Positions 17,369 to 27,575 are shown, numbered from the stretch's first letter. The stretch: DNA of 64,000 nt from Cytophagales bacterium (GCA_004293815.1 RDZD01000008.1:1-64000); one strand, 5' to 3'. Notes: a model not told the origin generated them from the sequence alone. A program made the numbers and translations.

Positions 17369-18961
17369 TTGTTGAAACTGTTCTTTATTTGCATGTTTTT
17401 TGTGTTCTGCACGCAAAGCCTTCAAGCCCAAAAGCTTTTGCCTGTTCAACACCACAAATTTAAGCAGGCCAAGCGGGTATTTGACGCGCTTAACTTAGCG
17501 TTTCAGAACGGCATGAGCCAGCCTTCTTTAGAAATTGTAGACAGCAAGAAGCTTGTTATCAAATATTTAAATCAGCCCAGCCCTGTAGTTCGCCTCAGTG
17601 AAGCTGTGTATGATGTATGCGTGGGTGTGGGTGCAGACTCAGCAAGTGCTTTGGCGGTATTGCTCTCACATGAGTTGGCGCATCACTATGAAAAACACCA
17701 GTTTTATGGCAGCTATGGCTCAGAATCCGCAACTGTGCAAGATTGGCAAAAGGCTGCTTATTGCGAGAGCGATGCGGATCTCAAAGGTTGCTTTTATAGC
17801 TTTTTAAGCGGCTATGACGCATACCGTGTGTTTGAAACCACTCTAAACGCGCTCTACAAGCACTTTGCTTTGCCTGACAAGCTTAACGGCTATTCCTCAA
17901 GGCAAGAACGCATAGAAGCTCTCAAAAAACAAAACACAGAGCTTCAAAATCAAGCGATTAGTTTTACTGCTGGGCAATACCTGTATGCCGCACAGGATTT
18001 TAGTGCTGCACTGGCTTGTTTTGAGCATTTGCAGGCGTTTCCTTGTGCGGAGGTACTGAGCAACCTCGGGGCAAGTGCTTTACAGAGTGCTATTCTGCTC
18101 ACTACGCCTAGCGAAGTGCCTTTTGTGATGCCTGTTGAGCTACAAATCAAGAATAGATTTTTGCTAAAGAGAGGCACAAACAATAATAAGAAAGGGTATC
18201 TCCTAAAAGCCATCAACGCACTAGAACGCCTCAATAGAATAAAACCGAATGATAAAAGTGCCTGCCTGAACCTTGTAACTGCATATATTCTGGACGCAAG
18301 ACTAGACTTGGCACTAGGAAAAATTGAAGACTTTGCGCAGCAAAATAAGAAGCTAGACGGTGATTTCTATACCCTTAAAGCCATTGTATTTTTTCTTAAA
18401 AAGGACTTGGATACAGCCGAAGACAACTTCATAAAAGCCCAAAGCAGGGCAGCTTACTCCAGCCATCTAAATGCAAAGATTTTTCAAAAATACAACCGAA
18501 ATGCGTTTTCTGATTTTATAGATTGGCTAAGTGATTGGTTTGAAGAAAATAGCAAAGATGTGGATAACCAGAATGTCGTTTTTCCAAAGACCTTATCCCA
18601 ACAGGCCACACCACCCAAACAGACGCTTTTGTTTACAAAAATCAGTGAAAAGCCTTATGTTAAAATCCTTTACAATGCCGACTGGCTCGCTAAAGGTGTG
18701 CTGGTGATACAAACAGAAAGAACAGATTATACTTTGCTGATTGACAAGACTTTGCAGTCGGCAGCTTCGGCTCAATATCTGAGAATGGGCAGTACAAAGG
18801 CTGAAATCACGCAGCACTGTGGGGCATTATACAAAGCCATGGATACAGCGCATGGGAGCATGTGGAGCTATCAAGACGGTGTTTTGGTATGTTTTTTTAA
18901 CGATAAAAACCGTCTTACAGCTTGGTTTATTGGGTCTAAGAAACCGCGACGCACACCGTAG
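17369..18961 (+). CDS. Exported M48-type metalloprotease with TPR repeats
   Basis: A 530-residue protein starting at TTG (17369); the next in-frame ATG, at residue 9, would cut into the signal peptide (MLKLFFICMFFVFCTQSLQA). Residues about 90-160 hold the zinc-binding LLSHELAHHYEKH and a downstream ACESDADLKG that supplies the third ligand, as in M48 peptidases. Residues about 200-400 are TPR-like helices (AAQDFSAALACFEHLQAF, LVTAYILDARLDLALGKIED). The C-terminal part (about 420-525) is a separate alpha/beta domain. It is periplasmic or outer-membrane associated; M48 proteins with TPRs (BepA type) act in outer-membrane protein quality control, which is a plausible role here. Confidence 0.85.
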   Translation: MLKLFFICMFFVFCTQSLQAQKLLPVQHHKFKQAKRVFDALNLAFQNGMSQPSLEIVDSKKLVIKYLNQPSPVVRLSEAVYDVCVGVGADSASALAVLLSHELAHHYEKHQFYGSYGSESATVQDWQKAAYCESDADLKGCFYSFLSGYDAYRVFETTLNALYKHFALPDKLNGYSSRQERIEALKKQNTELQNQAISFTAGQYLYAAQDFSAALACFEHLQAFPCAEVLSNLGASALQSAILLTTPSEVPFVMPVELQIKNRFLLKRGTNNNKKGYLLKAINALERLNRIKPNDKSACLNLVTAYILDARLDLALGKIEDFAQQNKKLDGDFYTLKAIVFFLKKDLDTAEDNFIKAQSRAAYSSHLNAKIFQKYNRNAFSDFIDWLSDWFEENSKDVDNQNVVFPKTLSQQATPPKQTLLFTKISEKPYVKILYNADWLAKGVLVIQTERTDYTLLIDKTLQSAASAQYLRMGSTKAEITQHCGALYKAMDTAHGSMWSYQDGVLVCFFNDKNRLTAWFIGSKKPRRTP

Positions 18962-18973
18962 AAGTGTGTACTT

Positions 18974-19777
18974 TTATGCCAAGTACCATTTGGCGGGGTT
19001 GGTATTGACACTAGTCTTTTGAACGCTGAGTCCCTCAAAGTGCTTGCTTAGCCAGTCTAGCAATAAATCTTGGGTATATTTCTCGCTTTCATAGTGCCCT
19101 ATGTCTATTAAAAGTAATTCGTCTTGCCCTTCGAAATACTCGTGATATTTGAGGTCGGCTGTAACGAAAGCTTGAGCCTGCTGACGCAAAGCTTCCTTGA
19201 TCAAAAAGCTCCCAGCACCACCACAAATTGCTACTTTTTCTATCAAATGGCTTGAACCCAAGGCGTATCTACACACTTGTAATTCCATTTGCTGGGCAAG
19301 TAAGCTCATAAATTGCTCAAAATTTATGGCTTGAGGTAAAAAACCAATCATGCCTGAGCCTACATCGGGTTTTTGAGGATTTTTAGCGTGTAAAATTTGC
19401 ACGTCTTTTAGCCCAAGCCTTGAGGCAATAGTTTGATTTACACCGTTTAATACATTGTCTAGGTTGGTATGAATGGCATAGAGAGCAATGTCGTGCTTAA
19501 TGGCCATAATGATAGCTTTTTCCACATAGTTGTAACCATTAATTTTTTTGAGTCCACCAAAAACAATTGGGTGGTGTGCGATGACCATTTGACAGCCCTT
19601 TTGTACAGCTTCGTGTACGACAGCCTCTGTGGCATCTAAAGCTATTAAAACACTGTTGACTAGCTGATTGTGAAACCCTGTTATGAGTCCTGCATTGTCG
19701 TACGACTCTTGATAATTGAGTGGTGCTTGGGTCTCGAGAAAGTTCGTGATTTGTTTGATTTGATAAGTTTTACTCAT
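18974..19777 (-). CDS. Nif3-like dinuclear metal centre protein (DUF34/YbgI)
   Basis: A 267-residue protein with Nif3/YbgI metal-binding motifs: MVIAHHPIVFGGLKKING, AIHTNLDNVLNGVNQTIA, VAICGGAGSFLIKEAL, and the C-terminal DIGHYESEKYTQDLL. It has the compact form without the extra PII-like insert carried by many longer Bacteroidota homologues. The family forms hexameric rings with two metals per subunit; a GTP cyclohydrolase-like or metal-related role has been proposed but is unsettled. It begins three bases after the mfd stop on the same strand, so the two genes are one operon. Confidence 0.92.
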   Translation of the reverse strand: MSKTYQIKQITNFLETQAPLNYQESYDNAGLITGFHNQLVNSVLIALDATEAVVHEAVQKGCQMVIAHHPIVFGGLKKINGYNYVEKAIIMAIKHDIALYAIHTNLDNVLNGVNQTIASRLGLKDVQILHAKNPQKPDVGSGMIGFLPQAINFEQFMSLLAQQMELQVCRYALGSSHLIEKVAICGGAGSFLIKEALRQQAQAFVTADLKYHEYFEGQDELLLIDIGHYESEKYTQDLLLDWLSKHFEGLSVQKTSVNTNPAKWYLA

Positions 19778-19780
19778 TTT

Positions 19781-22700
19781 TTAAGCGTTTTCGGTTTGTT
19801 GTTGGATGTTATTTAGCAACGTGAGCGCACCCTCTACGCTCGATACTCGCTCCACTGTAAAAAATAAGCTTTTTTGCGCTTCTTTAAGTTGTGCGCGTTG
19901 AGGCTTTTGGGTTACGTACTGAAGAATTGCTCCAAAAATAGCTGATTGGAAATACTTTTCAGTTTTAAGGCATTGCGCTTTGAGTACACCGTTTTTGAGT
20001 GTTAGCTTTTCAAAGCCAAAGCTGTTGGCTAACCAACGCAACTGAACTGTTTTGAGCAAATCTTCTACTTCGGGCGGCATCTTGCCAAATCTGTCCAAGA
20101 GTTCTGTCCTGAAGTTTTCTAGCTCAGTTTCATTTTTAAGTTTATCTACTTGTATATAAAGTGCCAAACGCTCCGAGATATTGGGAATATAGCTTTCAGG
20201 CATTAGAATTTGCAGGTCGGTTTCTATCACACACTCAGCCTTCATTTTGTGCTGTAACATGCTGGCTTGTTGGGGCATGAGCATATCCTTAAACTCTTCT
20301 TCGCGCAGTTCTTCCAAAGCCTCATCTAGAATTTTATGGTAAGCCTCAAAACCCAAATCAGCCACAAAGCCACTTTGCTCTGCTCCGAGCAAGTTGCCCG
20401 CCCCACGAATATCTAAATCGCGCATCGCAATTTTGAAACCATCACCAAGTTCAGAAAACTCCTCCAATGCTTTAAGACGCTTCCGCGCATCAGGGGGGAG
20501 CGTGAGCATACTTGGAACAAGAAGATAGCAAAAGGCTTTAATGTTAGACCTGCCCACGCGTCCCCGCATTTGGTGCAAATCTGAAAGCCCAAAATTGTGT
20601 GAGTGATTGATAATGATGGTGTTGGCATTTGGAATGTCTAAACCCGCCTCAATGATGTTGGTACTAACCAAAACATCTAATTTGTTGTCCAAAAAGGCCA
20701 ACATGGTGTCCTCTAAGCGGCTTTCTTTCATTTGGCCATGCGCCACAGCTACTTTCGCATCTGGCACAAGCTGAAGAATGAGATCTGCCATGGCCTCAAT
20801 GTCATACACGCGGTTGTGAACAAAGAAAACTTGTCCGCCGCGTTTCAGCTCTTGGCTTATGGCATCGCGTATCAGTTCATAATCAAAGGTATGTACTTCG
20901 GTATGAACAGGATGGCGGTTGCTGGGCGGTGTGTGCATAACCGAAAGATCGCGCGCCCCCATGAGCGAAAACTGCAAAGTACGAGGAATAGGCGTGGCGG
21001 TCATGGTGAGGCAATCCACATTGTATTTGATTTCTTTGAGCTTATCCTTTACTTTGACACCAAATTTTTGCTCTTCGTCAATAATAATCAGACCCAAGTC
21101 CTTGAATAGAAAGTCTTTGCCAACGACCTTGCTTGTACCTATAAGAATGTCTATTTGTCCTTCGGATAGTTTTTCTTGAATATTTTTTACCTCTTTGGCC
21201 GTTCTAAACCTGTTTACATAATCAACGCGACAGGGCATGTTTTTAAACCTTTCGGAAAACGTGCGGTAATGTTGAGCAGCCAGAATAGTGGTTGGCACAA
21301 GTACAATCACCTGTTTGCTTTCTGTTACAGCTTTAAATGCTGCTCGGACAGCCACTTCTGTTTTCCCAAAACCTACATCGCCACAAATGAGCCTGTCCAT
21401 TGGATAAGGCTTTTCCATGTCTTGTTTCACGTCCTGTGTGGCTGTGGCTTGGTCGGGAGTGTCTTCGTAAATGAAGGAGGATTCTAAGGCTGCCTGCAAA
21501 TAGGTATCCTTGCTATACTGGAAGCCTGGCGCAAAACGTCGCTTGGCATATAGTTTAATAAGTTCAAAACCAATGGCTTTAATGGCTTTTTTTGCAGAAG
21601 ATTTCTTATGTGCCCACTCCTGCGAACCCAGTTTGCTGAGCGTGGGCATAGCTCCCTCTTGACTAGAATATTTGGAAAGCTTATGAAGACTGTGCAAACT
21701 TACTAAAACGGTATCGTTGTCTCTGTAAATAAGTCTAATAGCTTCTTGCTCTTTGTCTGCAATCATGACTTTTTGTAAGCCCGCAAAGCGCGCTACGCCA
21801 TGGTCTATATGTGTGACGTAGTCGCCCACTTGCAAGTTATTAAGCTCTTTGAGTGTAAGTGACTTGGATTTAGAAAACTTTTCATTTGAGCGGTATCTGT
21901 GTGCTTTCTCGAATATCTCGTGGTCAGTGTAACATAAGTGATGGTTCTCGTGATCAATGAAGCCCTCGCGGAGCGAATGACCAAGGCGAAGGAAAGACGT
22001 ATGAGCACTCAGCTCCGCAAAAATCATTTGTAAGCGATCTAGCTGCTTGGGATAGTCTGAGCAGACAAAGCATTGATAACCATTGTTTTTGTATTCATCT
22101 AAGCTTTGTGCTAACAGCTTAAAATCTTTATGAAAACTGGGTTGCTTTTGGCATTTCCACTCCAAGCAGGTTGGAGTAAACATGGCACTTGGTTTGCGCA
22201 TAAACTTGCCAAACTCCACTTGTTTGAACTGTTCAAGCCGTTCACGAACGGTTTCTTTTTGCTCAAAAAGCTCTTCTGGCGGCAATAAAAGCGGCGAGTG
22301 CTCGCATCCATTTTGAAATGTTTCTTGAGCTTTTTCAAAAGTTTTTTCCACCACCCTAAGCGTGTGGTGGTAGTCTTTGAGCCAAACACAAGTTTGGGGT
22401 GGCAAAAACTCAAAAAACGACTCGCGCTTCTCCTGCGTGGCCTTTTCGTGGATATTGGGTATGATAGAAAGCCGCTGAAGTTTGCCCAGCGAAAGCTGAG
22501 AATCAGGGTTAAAAAAACGAATACTCTCAATGTCATTGCCAACAAATTCTACACGGTAGGGGTGATCGTTGGAATAAGAAAACACATCCACAATCCCACC
22601 ACGTATAGCATATTGGCCAGCTTCATTGACAAAATCAGCTTTTTCAAATCCCAATTCACGCAGCATTTCTTCCAGAAAAGTCATTTCTAGTTGTTGATTG

Positions 22701-23185
22701 ACCGTCAAGTTGAAAGAGCGGCTTACCAAAGATCGTTTGCTGATAACGCGATCCGTGAGGGCTTCGGCATAAGAAACGATAATTTTGGGTTCGTCAGAAG
22801 CATACTGAAGTTGGCTGAGTGTTTCGGCACGCTGAAGCACATTGGCATTTTCTACTTGCTCAAATTTATAAGCGGTTTTGTAGGACATAGGAAAAAACAA
22901 AATCTGATTATGTTTTTCTTCATCCAAAAGGTTGCGGAGGTCGTTATAAAAGTGCTGGGCCTCTTCGCGGTCAGAGAGCAGCAGCAGCATGGTCTGAGGC
23001 TGCATGGTGTAAAGACTAGCCACCAGCACAGCATCTAAAGCCCCCTCTAGTCCCTTGAGCTGTAAGCGTGTATCAGGCTCTTGGGTTAAGGTTTGTGATA
23101 TATTTTGCAAGAAACTACTTTGCAGATACATGGAAAGCCATTCTTGCGGATTTGTAATAGGCTCTTTTACAGATATTTCTGACAT
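19781..23185 (-). CDS. mfd: Transcription-repair coupling factor Mfd
   Basis: A 1134-residue SF2 translocase with the full Mfd order. An N-terminal UvrB-like region (VNEAGQYAIRGGIVDVFSYS) is followed by the RNA-polymerase-interacting domain (LNNLQVGDYVTHIDHGVARF). The RecG-like helicase domains carry Walker A ICGDVGFGKTEVA, the DEEQ box IIIDEEQKFGVK, TMTATPIPRTLQ, and DLHQMRGRVGRS. The C-terminal TRCF domain follows (LQILMPESYIPNISERLALY). Mfd removes stalled RNA polymerase at lesions and recruits UvrA. The length is normal. It is transcribed divergently from the photolyase-related gene, a second DNA-repair-like function, and leads the operon with nif3. Confidence 0.97.
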   Translation of the reverse strand: MSEISVKEPITNPQEWLSMYLQSSFLQNISQTLTQEPDTRLQLKGLEGALDAVLVASLYTMQPQTMLLLLSDREEAQHFYNDLRNLLDEEKHNQILFFPMSYKTAYKFEQVENANVLQRAETLSQLQYASDEPKIIVSYAEALTDRVISKRSLVSRSFNLTVNQQLEMTFLEEMLRELGFEKADFVNEAGQYAIRGGIVDVFSYSNDHPYRVEFVGNDIESIRFFNPDSQLSLGKLQRLSIIPNIHEKATQEKRESFFEFLPPQTCVWLKDYHHTLRVVEKTFEKAQETFQNGCEHSPLLLPPEELFEQKETVRERLEQFKQVEFGKFMRKPSAMFTPTCLEWKCQKQPSFHKDFKLLAQSLDEYKNNGYQCFVCSDYPKQLDRLQMIFAELSAHTSFLRLGHSLREGFIDHENHHLCYTDHEIFEKAHRYRSNEKFSKSKSLTLKELNNLQVGDYVTHIDHGVARFAGLQKVMIADKEQEAIRLIYRDNDTVLVSLHSLHKLSKYSSQEGAMPTLSKLGSQEWAHKKSSAKKAIKAIGFELIKLYAKRRFAPGFQYSKDTYLQAALESSFIYEDTPDQATATQDVKQDMEKPYPMDRLICGDVGFGKTEVAVRAAFKAVTESKQVIVLVPTTILAAQHYRTFSERFKNMPCRVDYVNRFRTAKEVKNIQEKLSEGQIDILIGTSKVVGKDFLFKDLGLIIIDEEQKFGVKVKDKLKEIKYNVDCLTMTATPIPRTLQFSLMGARDLSVMHTPPSNRHPVHTEVHTFDYELIRDAISQELKRGGQVFFVHNRVYDIEAMADLILQLVPDAKVAVAHGQMKESRLEDTMLAFLDNKLDVLVSTNIIEAGLDIPNANTIIINHSHNFGLSDLHQMRGRVGRSNIKAFCYLLVPSMLTLPPDARKRLKALEEFSELGDGFKIAMRDLDIRGAGNLLGAEQSGFVADLGFEAYHKILDEALEELREEEFKDMLMPQQASMLQHKMKAECVIETDLQILMPESYIPNISERLALYIQVDKLKNETELENFRTELLDRFGKMPPEVEDLLKTVQLRWLANSFGFEKLTLKNGVLKAQCLKTEKYFQSAIFGAILQYVTQKPQRAQLKEAQKSLFFTVERVSSVEGALTLLNNIQQQTENA

Positions 23186-23361
23186 GACGGGGTCAACTTA
23201 TAGCTCACGGGTATTGGGCTTACAAAGACTAAAAACGTAGTGAACCTTGTTTGGGTTTACAAAAATACGGATTGTTCCGCATTTTCAAATTTTCAGACTA
23301 AACAATCCTTTAGCTAACTGGTTTTGCCTCCAATGTTTTGTTTTTTATTTTATAAAACCTC

Positions 23362-24858
23362 ATGGAAATCAGTCTAGTTTTTCCGCATCAGCTATACGAA
23401 AATAATCCTTGCTTGCAAAAGCACATAAAAGTGGTGATGGTAGAAGCCCATTTGTTTTTTAAGCAATATGCTTTTCATCAACAAAAAATAGTGTTTCATA
23501 GAGCCAGTATGCAGTTTTACAGGTCTTTTCTTTCTGAAAGAGGCTTTGACTTGCAATACATTGAAAGTACTAGTCCTTATGCAGTGATATCGCCGCTTGT
23601 GGCTTATTTGCATGAACAAGGTGTGAGGTGTATCGCTGTGGTGGAGCTGGTTGACGACTGGTTACAAAATCAATTAAAAAAAGCGTGTGCAGACTTTGGG
23701 ATAGTACTCAAAGTGTATAAAAGCCCTAATTTTTTGTGCAGTTTAGAAGAAACCAATGTTTTTTTTGAGAAGAAAAGAAATTATTCCCAAACCGATTTTT
23801 ACATTTGGCAGCGCAAACGTTACCAAATCTTACTAGATACAGCAGCCAAGCCTGTGGGCGGCAAGTGGACCTACGATGCTGAAAACCGCAGTAAATTCCC
23901 GAAAACTGAAAAAATTCCGCATTATAATTTTCCAACAATCAACGCTTATGTGAAGGAGGCTAAAAGCTACGTTAGGCAGTATTTTGGAAAGCACTATGGC
24001 TCTTGTGAGCGTCTGTTTGGAAATGAAAATCAATTCTACCCCACCACATTTGACGAAGCCAAGCAATGGTTGCAAGATTTTGTTGAGCAGCGGTTTAGTC
24101 TGTTTGGGATTTATGAAGATGCCTTAGTGGCTAAACAGAATATTTTGTATCACAGCGTACTGACTCCTATGCTCAATGTGGGTTTGTTGAGTCCACAGCA
24201 GATTGTAGAGGCTGCTTTAGAACACGCCGCGAGTCATTCTGTACCGCTCAACTCGCTAGAAGGCTTTATCAGGCAGGTGATAGGCTGGCGAGAATTTATC
24301 CGACTTGTGTATGAACGCGAGGGAAGACGACAACGCAGCTCTAACTACTGGAATTTTACCAGAAAAATTCCACGTAGTTTTTACAACGGCAGCACTGGCA
24401 TTCTACCTGTGGACAATTGTATCAAAAAAGTGTTAGAAAACGGCTACAATCACCACATAGAACGTCTCATGGTTCTGGGCAATTTTATGTTGCTTTGTGA
24501 ATTTGACCCTAACGAAGTGTACAAGTGGTTTATGGAAATGTATGTAGATGCCTACGACTGGGTGATGGTACCTAACGTGTACGGCATGACGCAGTTTGCT
24601 GATGGCGGCCTCATGACGACGAAACCTTATATCAGTGGCAGTAATTATCTGATGAAAATGGGCGATTTTGAAAAAGGCGCATGGCAAGAAGTCTGGGACG
24701 GCTTGTTTTGGTACTTCATGGATAAGCAAAGGGTGTTTTTTTTGCAAAATCCTCGTTTGGGTATGCTCGTAGGCACGCTAGACAAAATGGACAGAGACAA
24801 AAGAAACGGACATTTCAAAAAAGCTCAAAGCTTCTTGAGTAGCCTAGACGCAAACTAA
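23362..24858 (+). CDS. Cryptochrome/photolyase-related protein (DPRP/FeS-BCP family), Fe-S cysteines not evident
   Basis: A 498-residue protein of the deoxyribodipyrimidine photolyase-related family (PhrB/CryB type). Family motifs are GFIRQVIGWREFIRLVYERE, HHIERLMVLGNFMLLCEFDP, YVDAYDWVMVPNVYGMTQFA and DGGLMTTKPYISGSNYLMKM. Known PhrB-type enzymes bind FAD and a 4Fe-4S cluster through four cysteines and repair (6-4) photoproducts. Here DNCIKK may match the first cysteine, but the usual cysteine-rich stretch after the SGNY motif is replaced by KMGDFEKGAWQEVWDGLFWY, without any cysteine. Either the cluster is lost or it is held differently. The gene is divergent from mfd, with 176 bases between. 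Confidence 0.85.
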   Translation: MEISLVFPHQLYENNPCLQKHIKVVMVEAHLFFKQYAFHQQKIVFHRASMQFYRSFLSERGFDLQYIESTSPYAVISPLVAYLHEQGVRCIAVVELVDDWLQNQLKKACADFGIVLKVYKSPNFLCSLEETNVFFEKKRNYSQTDFYIWQRKRYQILLDTAAKPVGGKWTYDAENRSKFPKTEKIPHYNFPTINAYVKEAKSYVRQYFGKHYGSCERLFGNENQFYPTTFDEAKQWLQDFVEQRFSLFGIYEDALVAKQNILYHSVLTPMLNVGLLSPQQIVEAALEHAASHSVPLNSLEGFIRQVIGWREFIRLVYEREGRRQRSSNYWNFTRKIPRSFYNGSTGILPVDNCIKKVLENGYNHHIERLMVLGNFMLLCEFDPNEVYKWFMEMYVDAYDWVMVPNVYGMTQFADGGLMTTKPYISGSNYLMKMGDFEKGAWQEVWDGLFWYFMDKQRVFFLQNPRLGMLVGTLDKMDRDKRNGHFKKAQSFLSSLDAN

Positions 24859-24943
24859 CATAGCTTGAAAACTCGTTTGGGAGATTTTTAGAGGGATATT
24901 TGTTCAGTTTTTTCGATACTCAACTCGTCATATTGCAAAACAG

Positions 24944-26101
24944 CTATTGTGTGCTGTATTCTTGTTTCTTCTTATTTAATAATTTCCCAAACATTTCTTG
25001 ATGATTTGTCTCTTCATTGATTGCTAAAACTAAAGGTTCAATTGCATTTTCTGAAAAAACAACTTTATGAGTTTTGTCAAGACTTTCAATCCAAATGAAC
25101 TGATTGAATTCTTTATTTAGTTTCGTTTCGTCAGGATTTTCTATTGGTAAGTTTTCGTCATTTATCCACTTCAAATATTTAAACACGAATTTTAATTGAT
25201 TAGTGGTGAAATTGAAATTTGTTTTCTGCTTTATCTTTTCGGTTAGCGAAGAAAAGTATATAAAATCTCTTGGTGTTTTACTTTTTAATTCACCAACAAT
25301 TTTATAAATAGGCTTTCCTTCATCATTAGAAATTTTTCCAATTTCTCCTGCTGAAATTGCATTTAGTATGATGTTAAATATTCCATTTTCTGTTTGGTCA
25401 ATATCTATTTCACTACTTGACAATAAATTGTCTTTTGAATTGTAACCATAAACTGCATTGTTTTTAGGATTTAATATTAAAACTTCTCTCGGGTTTATGT
25501 CAAACATTTCAGGTAATAGTTTTGACCAAATTTCCATAAACTCTTTATTTTTTTCGTTTGCTTTTATTTGTAAAAAACGATTAAAATCTTGCGTTGTTGA
25601 ATTTGCAATTTCATTTTTACCTGAAGCACGATAAATGATATCGCCTTTTTTTATTTTATATTCTGGAAAGTCGTTGATTGGAATAATAGTTTGATTTTGC
25701 TTTTCAATTAACAAATAGAAGAATTTCCTTGTTCCCGATTGAAAAGACTGTAAATCTAAACCCACTCCAATTTTTGCTATTTTATTAAACTGTTGCGAAA
25801 TTAAATTCAAATCAATCTTTGTAAGTAAATCAAAGTTTTTTGCATCTAAACCAACATCTTCTAAAATTCCACTTGATTTATCTTCTTTAATTCCTAGAAT
25901 TAAAATTCCGCCCTCTGCATTAGAGAATGAAAGAATGTCTTTCGCAAAATTCCTCATAAAAATCTCTACTGCATCAGTTAAATCGTAAAAATTTAACTCA
26001 AATTTGTAATCATAATGATCATTCTCTTTCGGGAATTTTCCATGATTTTTTAAGTTATCTATGGTTATAGAAATCTGTTCTTTTAAGTGTTTAAGGTTCA
26101 T
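24944..26101 (-). CDS. AlbA_2 (Schlafen-type) domain protein
   Basis: I use the ATG at 26101 (protein starting MNLKHLKEQI); a TTG six bases upstream is the alternative. The 385-residue protein carries an AlbA_2/Schlafen-type putative DNA/RNA-binding domain at about residues 28-145, with DILSFSNAEGGILILGIKED as its core motif. The C-terminal part (about 200-385) is helical and unrecognised. AlbA_2 proteins are common accessory genes and often occur in defence or regulatory loci, but no partner gene supports that here. GC is low (18 of 60 bases at 25201-25260, versus 30 of 60 at 24541-24600 in the photolyase gene), pointing to recent acquisition. Confidence 0.8.
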   Translation of the reverse strand: MNLKHLKEQISITIDNLKNHGKFPKENDHYDYKFELNFYDLTDAVEIFMRNFAKDILSFSNAEGGILILGIKEDKSSGILEDVGLDAKNFDLLTKIDLNLISQQFNKIAKIGVGLDLQSFQSGTRKFFYLLIEKQNQTIIPINDFPEYKIKKGDIIYRASGKNEIANSTTQDFNRFLQIKANEKNKEFMEIWSKLLPEMFDINPREVLILNPKNNAVYGYNSKDNLLSSSEIDIDQTENGIFNIILNAISAGEIGKISNDEGKPIYKIVGELKSKTPRDFIYFSSLTEKIKQKTNFNFTTNQLKFVFKYLKWINDENLPIENPDETKLNKEFNQFIWIESLDKTHKVVFSENAIEPLVLAINEETNHQEMFGKLLNKKKQEYSTQ

Positions 26102-26487
26102 TTTCAATTATATTCTACTTGTTTTGTGAGAAATATAGCACTAACGGTTTGCAGTTTTGCGAAGGGATTTCGCTCAACTCATTAATACACACAAGGCGCA
26201 TATATACGACACAAAATTAAGTGTGTTTTTTACAAAAACAAAATTATAAAAAATATTTTTTGAAATAATCTAAAATTAATTACAAAGACATTTTACTGTA
26301 AAAAGTATATCTATAAAATTTTAATAACGTATATTGGCGTTTTTTAGCCTTTTAGGCATCGCTTAAGTGATGGGATATTGAAAAAAGTATGCCTAAATAG
26401 GCAAAAATACTGACGAGTGTACTAGTGTTCAAATTTAGTACAAATATTATATTTTTTTCAAAAAAACTTGTTGGCGGCTAGTATTTC
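26102..26487. other. AT-rich spacer with repeat-like fragments
   Basis: No gene is seen. CACTAACGGTTTGCAGTTTT followed by GCGAAGGGATTTCGCTC (26140-26176) includes a small GCGAA(GGGAT)TTCGC hairpin. The motif TGTTCAAATTTAGTACA at 26426-26442 resembles the tail of the repeats at 1174-1222 and 27576-27624. The remainder is nearly pure A/T. Confidence 0.5.
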
Positions 26488-27540
26488 TTACCAAGGCCCA
26501 TTTTGTGTAATATTTATAAATCTATCATTTTCATAACGATATGCTCCGCCAAACCCCACAAACCAAAGGCGATTTTGTAGGTCTTCGTAAATTTGAAAAG
26601 TCAGAGGGCCATAATTTCCTTCTTCTATTCTATATTCAGCGAGTTTCTCGCCACTTAATCTGTATATATTACGACCGCAATTAAACCAAACATCACCCTT
26701 AGAACCCACAATTAAACTACCTGTTCCTTTACTTTCTTCAAAATGCTGTTCTGAAATATTGGTAAGGATATTCTCTTTGAGATGAAAAAGCCCTTTTGAA
26801 GTCGAAACCCAAAATCCACCTTTTTTGTCTTCAACTATTTTGCTTACAAAATTGGTTGGGATACCTACTTCGTCAGAAATGCTCTTTAAACTTTTATTTG
26901 AATATGAAAATAGACCTGCATTCGTACTGAACCAGATTGTGCCTTTACTATCTTCCAGAATACTATGAACCATTTTTGTACTTGATATGGCAAGGGTTGT
27001 ATCTTTCTGTCCTTCGGGCAGGTCGAATTTAGTGAACCTTTGTCCATCAAATATGCAAGCCCCTTCTATTGTCCCAATCCAAACATTCCCATTGACATCC
27101 GTCTCTATGCACCAAGTATTATTACTTATTAAGCCATCTGATTCGTAATAATTGGTCACTACTGTACCATCAATACTGCTAATACCATCGCGGTGCGCAA
27201 ACCAAATTCTCCCTTTTTTATCTTCTGCAATGTCTTCAATGGTAACACCTTTGCCTGATTCACTTTTAAAACCATCAATATGAACTAATGAATCTCCAGA
27301 TAGTTTAAACGCACCATTTTGAGTTCCAAACCAAATATTGCCCTTACTGTCTTGTAATATGGCAGGGATAACGCCACTAATCTGATTTTCTAAATTTGGA
27401 AATTTAATTACTTCCTTTTTTGGTACTTCATCTTGTTTATCACGATTATTCGCTTGCCCATTACACAATGACATGACAAAACAGAGCGCAATTCCTGTAA
27501 ATAATTTTATTTCGTGAAATGGTGTTTTCTCTTTTTTCAT
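26488..27540 (-). CDS. Exported Reg_prop beta-propeller protein
   Basis: Start taken at ATG 27540 (MKKEKTPFHEIKLFTGIALC); an ORF extension to 27627 runs through a dispersed repeat and is not credible. The 350-residue protein has a signal peptide ending near LCNGQ and then about seven Reg_prop-type blades, seen as repeated DSKGNIWFGTQNGAFKL, DKKGRIWFAHRDGISSI, DVNGNVWIGTIEGACIF, DSKGTIWFSTNAGLFSY and DKKGGFWVSTSKGLFHL. In large two-component sensors such propellers form the extracellular sensor; here there is no transmembrane or signalling domain, so it is a free periplasmic or lipid-free propeller. It is AT-rich and flanked by repeats. Confidence 0.85.
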   Translation of the reverse strand: MKKEKTPFHEIKLFTGIALCFVMSLCNGQANNRDKQDEVPKKEVIKFPNLENQISGVIPAILQDSKGNIWFGTQNGAFKLSGDSLVHIDGFKSESGKGVTIEDIAEDKKGRIWFAHRDGISSIDGTVVTNYYESDGLISNNTWCIETDVNGNVWIGTIEGACIFDGQRFTKFDLPEGQKDTTLAISSTKMVHSILEDSKGTIWFSTNAGLFSYSNKSLKSISDEVGIPTNFVSKIVEDKKGGFWVSTSKGLFHLKENILTNISEQHFEESKGTGSLIVGSKGDVWFNCGRNIYRLSGEKLAEYRIEEGNYGPLTFQIYEDLQNRLWFVGFGGAYRYENDRFINITQNGPW

Positions 27541-27575
27541 TGGCTTCTTATCTTGTATCACGCACGACGTACAGG

